This document shows positions 60,925 through 64,000 of a stretch of DNA of 64,000 nucleotides, piece by piece. A program made the position numbers and the translations under genes. The notes under the pieces are model-generated. The model searched no databases and was not told where the DNA came from. It was given only the letters and a program-made list of their open reading frames with translations. Positions within the stretch are counted from its first letter, which is position 1, and the number at the start of each line of letters is the position of its first letter. The stretch is from JAMCRM01 sp035561075 (GTDB taxonomy: Bacteria; Acidobacteriota; Terriglobia; Bryobacterales; Bryobacteraceae), in the NCBI GenBank assembly GCA_035561075.1, contig DATMYF010000055.1, positions 13,100-77,099 of the forward strand, given 5' to 3'.

Positions 60925-62145
60925 TCACTGCACCCTCCCCCCACCGTGCTGAGGCGTCAGCATGGCGTCCAGGCTTTCGACTACGGCCTGCACACCCGCC
61001 GGGATCTCTTTCATGTACGACCGCAGCGTCACCTCAGGGCTGGCGTGCCGCATGGCGCCCTGCACGTCCTTGATCGTCCCGCCGCCCCGTTGCATCCAGG
61101 TGGCTGTGGTGCGTCGGAATGCCTGGAAGTTGACCGCCGTGGCCTTGCCGCACTTCGGCGCTCCCTTCGGGCGATCTTTCGGCGGCTTCGGCATGATTCC
61201 TGCGCTGGTCGCCGCCGGCACGATCACGTCCCGCTCGTAGTTGTGCGGGCTGATCGGCGCCCCCGTGCGCGCCGGGAAGATGTAGACGGAACTTCCGGCC
61301 GCAGCGCCGCAACTAATCCGCCAGCGCTCGATCTCCCCCTGTAGGCCGGGCGTCAGGTACACAAAGGCATTGCTGCCCTCTGTTTTCGGGTCCTTGGTGC
61401 CATCGGCGCCGAAACGCAAAGATTCGTCCACGCGCAACCGTCCGGGCTCTACATCGTCCCATCGAAGCGCGAACAACTCCCCGGGCCGCAACCCCAGGGC
61501 CACGGCTATGTGGACAACCAGCCGGTCCCGATCCTCCAATTCCGCCAGTAGCCGCCAGTATTCCTCGACCGTCAGGAAGCGCCCGCACGGCTTCCGGGTT
61601 TTCGGCATCTGGAGTTTGCGGGCGGGGTTCTTCCCAATAATCTCCTGCTCCACAGCTTCTTCCAGCACGGCGGCCAGTTGCACTCGCACCTTCTTGACCA
61701 GCGATTGCGAGTAGCCCTCTGCGAGCGCGTTCAGGTGCGACTGCATGGCAAACTTATCCAGATCGGATAGCGGAACATCCCCGAACTGCGGCAGCACATG
61801 CCGCCTCACCACTGACCCGACCGCCGATTTCGTGGCGGCATCCCAGGTGCGGCTCGGCAAGTAGCGGTGCTCCCAGAACCAGCCGAGGGTCGCGGTGCCG
61901 TCGCACCGGGCGAGTTGCTTGGTTTCCCGCTCAATGATCGCCCGCAACTCCTCTTCGGCTTTCCACTTCGGCATCTTGGACTTCAGCCCGACAATGCGGC
62001 TCGTGTGACAGCGCTTCTCTGCGCCCTCGACCGTCTTGTAGATCCAGAAGTGGCCTTTCCACTTTTTGACCCGCTTGCCGACAAGTTCGACCCATCCGTT
62101 CTGGTGGCGTTCTTTAGGCATACGGATGGATTGTACGTCGATCAC
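60925..62145 (-). CDS. Tyrosine recombinase/integrase of a tRNA-inserted element
   Basis: The 406-residue integrase has an N-terminal arm-binding region, a SAM-like core-binding domain (about 110-190) and the catalytic domain. VAVALGLRPGELFALRWDDVEP carries the first Arg, NFQAFRRTTATWMQRG the second Arg, MRHAS the His and TLRSYM the Tyr nucleophile. The residue usually His in HxLR is Gln here (FQAFRR). It is adjacent to and oriented toward the tRNA-Arg. A GTG start overlaps the small upstream gene. Confidence 0.93.
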   Translation of the reverse strand: MIDVQSIRMPKERHQNGWVELVGKRVKKWKGHFWIYKTVEGAEKRCHTSRIVGLKSKMPKWKAEEELRAIIERETKQLARCDGTATLGWFWEHRYLPSRTWDAATKSAVGSVVRRHVLPQFGDVPLSDLDKFAMQSHLNALAEGYSQSLVKKVRVQLAAVLEEAVEQEIIGKNPARKLQMPKTRKPCGRFLTVEEYWRLLAELEDRDRLVVHIAVALGLRPGELFALRWDDVEPGRLRVDESLRFGADGTKDPKTEGSNAFVYLTPGLQGEIERWRISCGAAAGSSVYIFPARTGAPISPHNYERDVIVPAATSAGIMPKPPKDRPKGAPKCGKATAVNFQAFRRTTATWMQRGGGTIKDVQGAMRHASPEVTLRSYMKEIPAGVQAVVESLDAMLTPQHGGGRVQ

Positions 62146-62339
62146 GATGCCCTCCGCGCACCGGCTTCTCGCATGCGTTCAACCCAGCGCTCCAGGTCCT
62201 CCGGATGGCACTTCAGAAGACCGCCAATTTTGAACATGGGAAGCCGCGGCTGCTTGCGGGTCGCGTGGTCGCGGACCCAGGCCACACTCACCCCGAGTTG
62301 ATCAGCGACTTGAACCGGACCGAGGAGCTTTTCCGTCAT
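62142..62339 (-). CDS. AlpA/excisionase-type helix-turn-helix protein
   Basis: The 65-residue winged-helix MerR-like DNA-binding protein has LLGPVQVADQLGVSVAWVRDHATRKQPRLPMFKIGGLLKCHPEDLERWVERM, the AlpA/Xis pattern. Its stop overlaps the integrase start (GTGA). It probably directs excision or regulates the integrase. A start at 62369 is possible. Confidence 0.8.
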   Translation of the reverse strand: MTEKLLGPVQVADQLGVSVAWVRDHATRKQPRLPMFKIGGLLKCHPEDLERWVERMREAGARRAS

Positions 62340-62349
62340 CGCGTCACCG

Positions 62350-62541
62350 TTACTCTTCGAGCGCTCCATTCAGCACGCTAAGGCACGTGCCGGTTGCTTC
62401 CCATGCGCAGCGCACCAGAATCGGCTGATCTTCCCGCGTGCCAATTTTGCTGCTGAGGGTCAGCGCCAGCGACCGTAGTTCGTCGCGGACATCCATTGCC
62501 GCGCGCCGAACCCGGTCGGCTTTCTCTTGCGCCGTGGTCAT
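62350..62541 (-). CDS. Hypothetical protein (63 aa)
   Basis: No family recognised. A helical small protein (MTTAQEKADRVRRAAMDVRDELRS, then TLSSKIGTREDQPILVRCAWEATGTCLSVLNGAL) with an ATG overlapping the stop of the upstream helix-turn-helix gene by 4 bases. Probably a cargo or regulatory protein of the element. Confidence 0.5.
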   Translation of the reverse strand: MTTAQEKADRVRRAAMDVRDELRSLALTLSSKIGTREDQPILVRCAWEATGTCLSVLNGALEE

Positions 62542-62729
62542 GCGCTGACTCCTTGAGAACTTCGCCCTGCGGACAGATAGCTCTCCATGGCCTCCGCAGT
62601 GCAGCGCCACTGGCCCCCGACTTTCACGGCGGGGATGTGGCCCGCCTGCACGAGCCTGTAAATGACTGCCGGCGAGACCCGCCATTGGCGCGCCAACTCC
62701 CTGATTTTGAAAACGCCTTGCTCGCTCAT
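62538..62729 (-). CDS. Helix-turn-helix (excisionase-family) DNA-binding protein
   Basis: The 63-residue protein has FKIRELARQWRVSPAVIYRLVQAGHIPAVKVGGQWRCTAEAMESYL, an excisionase/MerR-type HTH with the Wxxxxxxxxxxx wing. The ATG at 62729 has an AGGAG site 8 bases upstream. Second DNA-binding protein of the element. Confidence 0.8.
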   Translation of the reverse strand: MSEQGVFKIRELARQWRVSPAVIYRLVQAGHIPAVKVGGQWRCTAEAMESYLSAGRSSQGVSA

Positions 62730-62752
62730 GAACTTGCTCTCCTGCCTCACAA

Positions 62753-63286
62753 TCAACTCCAAAACACCGGCCGGGCGTTCGCCTCAGACCACGGCATGTT
62801 GGGATCGCGCTTCACGTAGAACCGCGGCTCTGGGGTCTGCCGACCAGCGGCAAGTTTCACTCCAACAATCGCTCCCGGCCGCGCCGGGCGATCGTTGCCG
62901 GCGACGGACGCCGCGGCCATGTCGCCTCTTGGGCTCCGCTCCGTGGGCCGCGAGGGGGTGGGTAACTTGTCGGCATTGAATCGTCGCCGCGGAAACGTGC
63001 CATGGACGGGCCAGTTTACGTACCCAACACCATCGATACAGCGCCTCGGGACTAATAGTCCTTGTCCACCCAGGCTCTCCCGGTAGTGGAACGCGGACCT
63101 GGGGACCACGGTCCTCCGCTCAATAAAACTGCCGAAAAAACGAAACTGGCGGTCGGGCAGCAGTTCGCCGTAGTTGCGGCGTACCAGCTCGCGCGCATTT
63201 TCAAGTGATGTATATTGGCCTCCGCCATCGAGCGGATTCAGAATGCGGACGCGGCTCTCCCTGTTGCGTCGCCTGCTAGGTGACAT
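62753..63286 (-). CDS. Element-encoded hypothetical protein (177 aa)
   Basis: No family recognised. A basic, low-hydrophobicity protein with YTSLENARELVRRNYGELL near residue 25 and a Pro/Arg-rich second half (TPSRPTERSPRG). No signal peptide or TM. The ATG follows a GGAGGGAAGG site. It is the first coding gene after the strong promoter at 63595-63623 and its long leader. Confidence 0.55.
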   Translation of the reverse strand: MSPSRRRNRESRVRILNPLDGGGQYTSLENARELVRRNYGELLPDRQFRFFGSFIERRTVVPRSAFHYRESLGGQGLLVPRRCIDGVGYVNWPVHGTFPRRRFNADKLPTPSRPTERSPRGDMAAASVAGNDRPARPGAIVGVKLAAGRQTPEPRFYVKRDPNMPWSEANARPVFWS

Positions 63287-63594
63287 TGCCTTCCCTCCGG
63301 GGTCAGCCAGCTCGCCCCCTGTTGGGCCAGCCGATTAGCAGTCAGATTTTTTGGCGGGAGATGGCAGTCGAGACGACGCGAACTCCACGCCGCGATCTCG
63401 GCCGCCGAATTGGCTCGGTGGGCACGTTCAGGTCAGGGCTGACTGCGTTTCGCATCCTGCCCAACCTCCGGGTTCTTGGCAGCCACGACCAGTTCGCCAT
63501 GCACGACTTTCTCGTACATGACGGTCCCTGCCGTGGCCTCTCCAACTCCGGGAACCCCAGGACACTCTTGTGCAAAATGCCCTGAGTACTTCAC
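63287..63594 (-). other. Long 5' leader of the element's small-gene operon
   Basis: About 300 bases between the promoter start site and the first supported start codon hold no gene I can support. A 28-codon reading frame (MYEKVVHGELVVAAKN...) lies within and lacks a clear ribosome site. Nothing else is recognised. Confidence 0.4.
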
Positions 63595-63623
63595 AGTATA
63601 AAGAACTCTGCCAAGATTGTCAA
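63595..63623 (-). promoter_or_regulatory. Strong sigma-70 promoter in the element
   Basis: On the minus strand, TTGACA (63623-63618), a 17-base spacer and TATACT (63600-63595) form a near-consensus promoter reading toward the small genes. A second TTGACA at 63642-63637 lies 19 bases upstream, giving a tandem -35 or operator-like direct repeat. Confidence 0.8.
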
Positions 63624-63666
63624 TAGCCTTTGTTCTTGTCAAACTTTGTGTTCCGCAAAGCTGAGA

Positions 63667-64000
63667 CTACACCTTGACGTGGCGCTCCACCCGGCTGAGG
63701 AGCGATTTGTCCTTGGCTGCTCTGAGGTTCCGAATGAGCGCGGGGTCTCCGGCGATGATAGTATGGGCCATCCTCCGGGCGTGATCGCCTGAGCGTGGAT
63801 TAGGAAACCAGTTCCAAAACGCTTTCACAACGTCGAACATGTCTTGATTGAGCCTTTCACCGTTGTCGATCAGGAGCACGAGCGCGTAGTCTGCATTGGC
63901 CTCGGAACGCTGCATATGGGCGCGGAGTGCGTCCCAGCATCTACCAGCACCCCTCTCAGGGGGAAACCCCAATGCTGCGCAAAGAGCTGTCAGCATGTCC
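63667..64000 (-). CDS. ExeA/TniB-like AAA ATPase, C-terminal part (runs off the window)
   Basis: The visible ~110 residues end in HVKV. They contain a Walker B-like ALVLLIDNGERL and, 35 residues later, RMAHTIIAGDPALIRNLRAAKDKSLLSRVERHV, the sensor-1 and arginine-finger region of AAA_22 proteins (ExeA, TniB, MuB-type). The position after the Walker B Asp is Asn rather than Glu. The Walker A part lies beyond the right edge. These ATPases serve secretion or transposition target choice; here an element function is likely. Confidence 0.65.
   Translation of the reverse strand, partial: DMLTALCAALGFPPERGAGRCWDALRAHMQRSEANADYALVLLIDNGERLNQDMFDVVKAFWNWFPNPRSGDHARRMAHTIIAGDPALIRNLRAAKDKSLLSRVERHVKV

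Noticed and set aside
63342..63642. Small minus-strand frames of 77 and 69 codons in the leader
   Set aside because: Both begin at TTG without ribosome sites, and one starts upstream of the promoter's own start site.
63667..64000. Barstar-like reading of the edge gene
   Set aside because: The early residues (LGFPPERGAGRCWDAL) resemble barstar, but LLIDNGERL followed 35 residues later by TIIAGDPAL and SRVERHV fits an AAA_22 (ExeA/TniB) C-terminus better.

Overview
The window is a high-GC bacterial chromosome segment. Its gene content fits an Acidobacteriota of the Bryobacter/Solibacter type best: an Oar-like TonB-dependent receptor with an N-terminal carboxypeptidase-regulatory domain, Tat-leader Gfo/Idh/MocA oxidoreductases next to a sugar isomerase/epimerase, several ECF sigma/anti-sigma pairs, DUF4097 and glycine-zipper exported proteins, and a cyd oxidase. 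The assignment is an inference from content, not from a marker-gene tree.

Layout. 1-7.0 kb: two phosphoesterases and a WbuC-type cupin on +, then a long minus-strand operon (MFS transporter, PBP4-type peptidase, FmdB zinc ribbon, thiE, APC permease). 7.0-8.7 kb: two non-coding loci, a sigma-54 promoter followed by a short terminated RNA, and a ~220-nt structured RNA candidate before rpmE. 8.9-10.4 kb: an ECF sigma / membrane protein / LTXXQ-protein cassette resembling CnrH-CnrY-CnrX. 10.5-18.4 kb: hydroxyacid dehydrogenase, oxidoreductase, glgA, trxA, TonB receptor, cytochrome c and mrp. 18.4-18.75 kb: a broken IS630-type transposase. 18.75-28.2 kb: CDGSH protein, divergent epimerase/oxidoreductase, an HExxH protein, tldD-tldE, cydAB and a YgjV-like protein. 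28.2-36 kb: a minus-strand RND efflux operon with an MBL hydrolase. 36-44.8 kb: OsmC, an ECF/anti-sigma pair, a ferredoxin-like membrane protein, twin glycine-zipper proteins, an SDR, a methyltransferase, a STAS protein and a DegT aminotransferase.

The most interesting part is 44.8-60.7 kb. A regulatory region rich in palindromes precedes a TPR-CHAT (caspase-like) protease gene joined by ATGA overlap to an ECF sigma gene, then a membrane anti-sigma gene. A second sigma/anti-sigma pair with two DUF4097 proteins follows. A small DUF1858-like protein is translationally coupled to a Pat-type acyl-CoA synthetase/GNAT protein. Then comes a type III-A csm operon (csm1-5) whose Cas10/Csm1 lacks the HD nuclease but keeps the GGDD cyclase motif. 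No CRISPR array, cas6, csm6, cas1 or cas2 is visible.

60.77 kb to the right edge: a tRNA-Arg(CCG) with its own promoter, then a tyrosine integrase, two small helix-turn-helix (AlpA/excisionase-type) proteins, unknown small proteins and the C-terminal end of an ExeA/TniB-like AAA ATPase. This is the left part of an integrative element inserted at the tRNA gene; its far end is outside the window.
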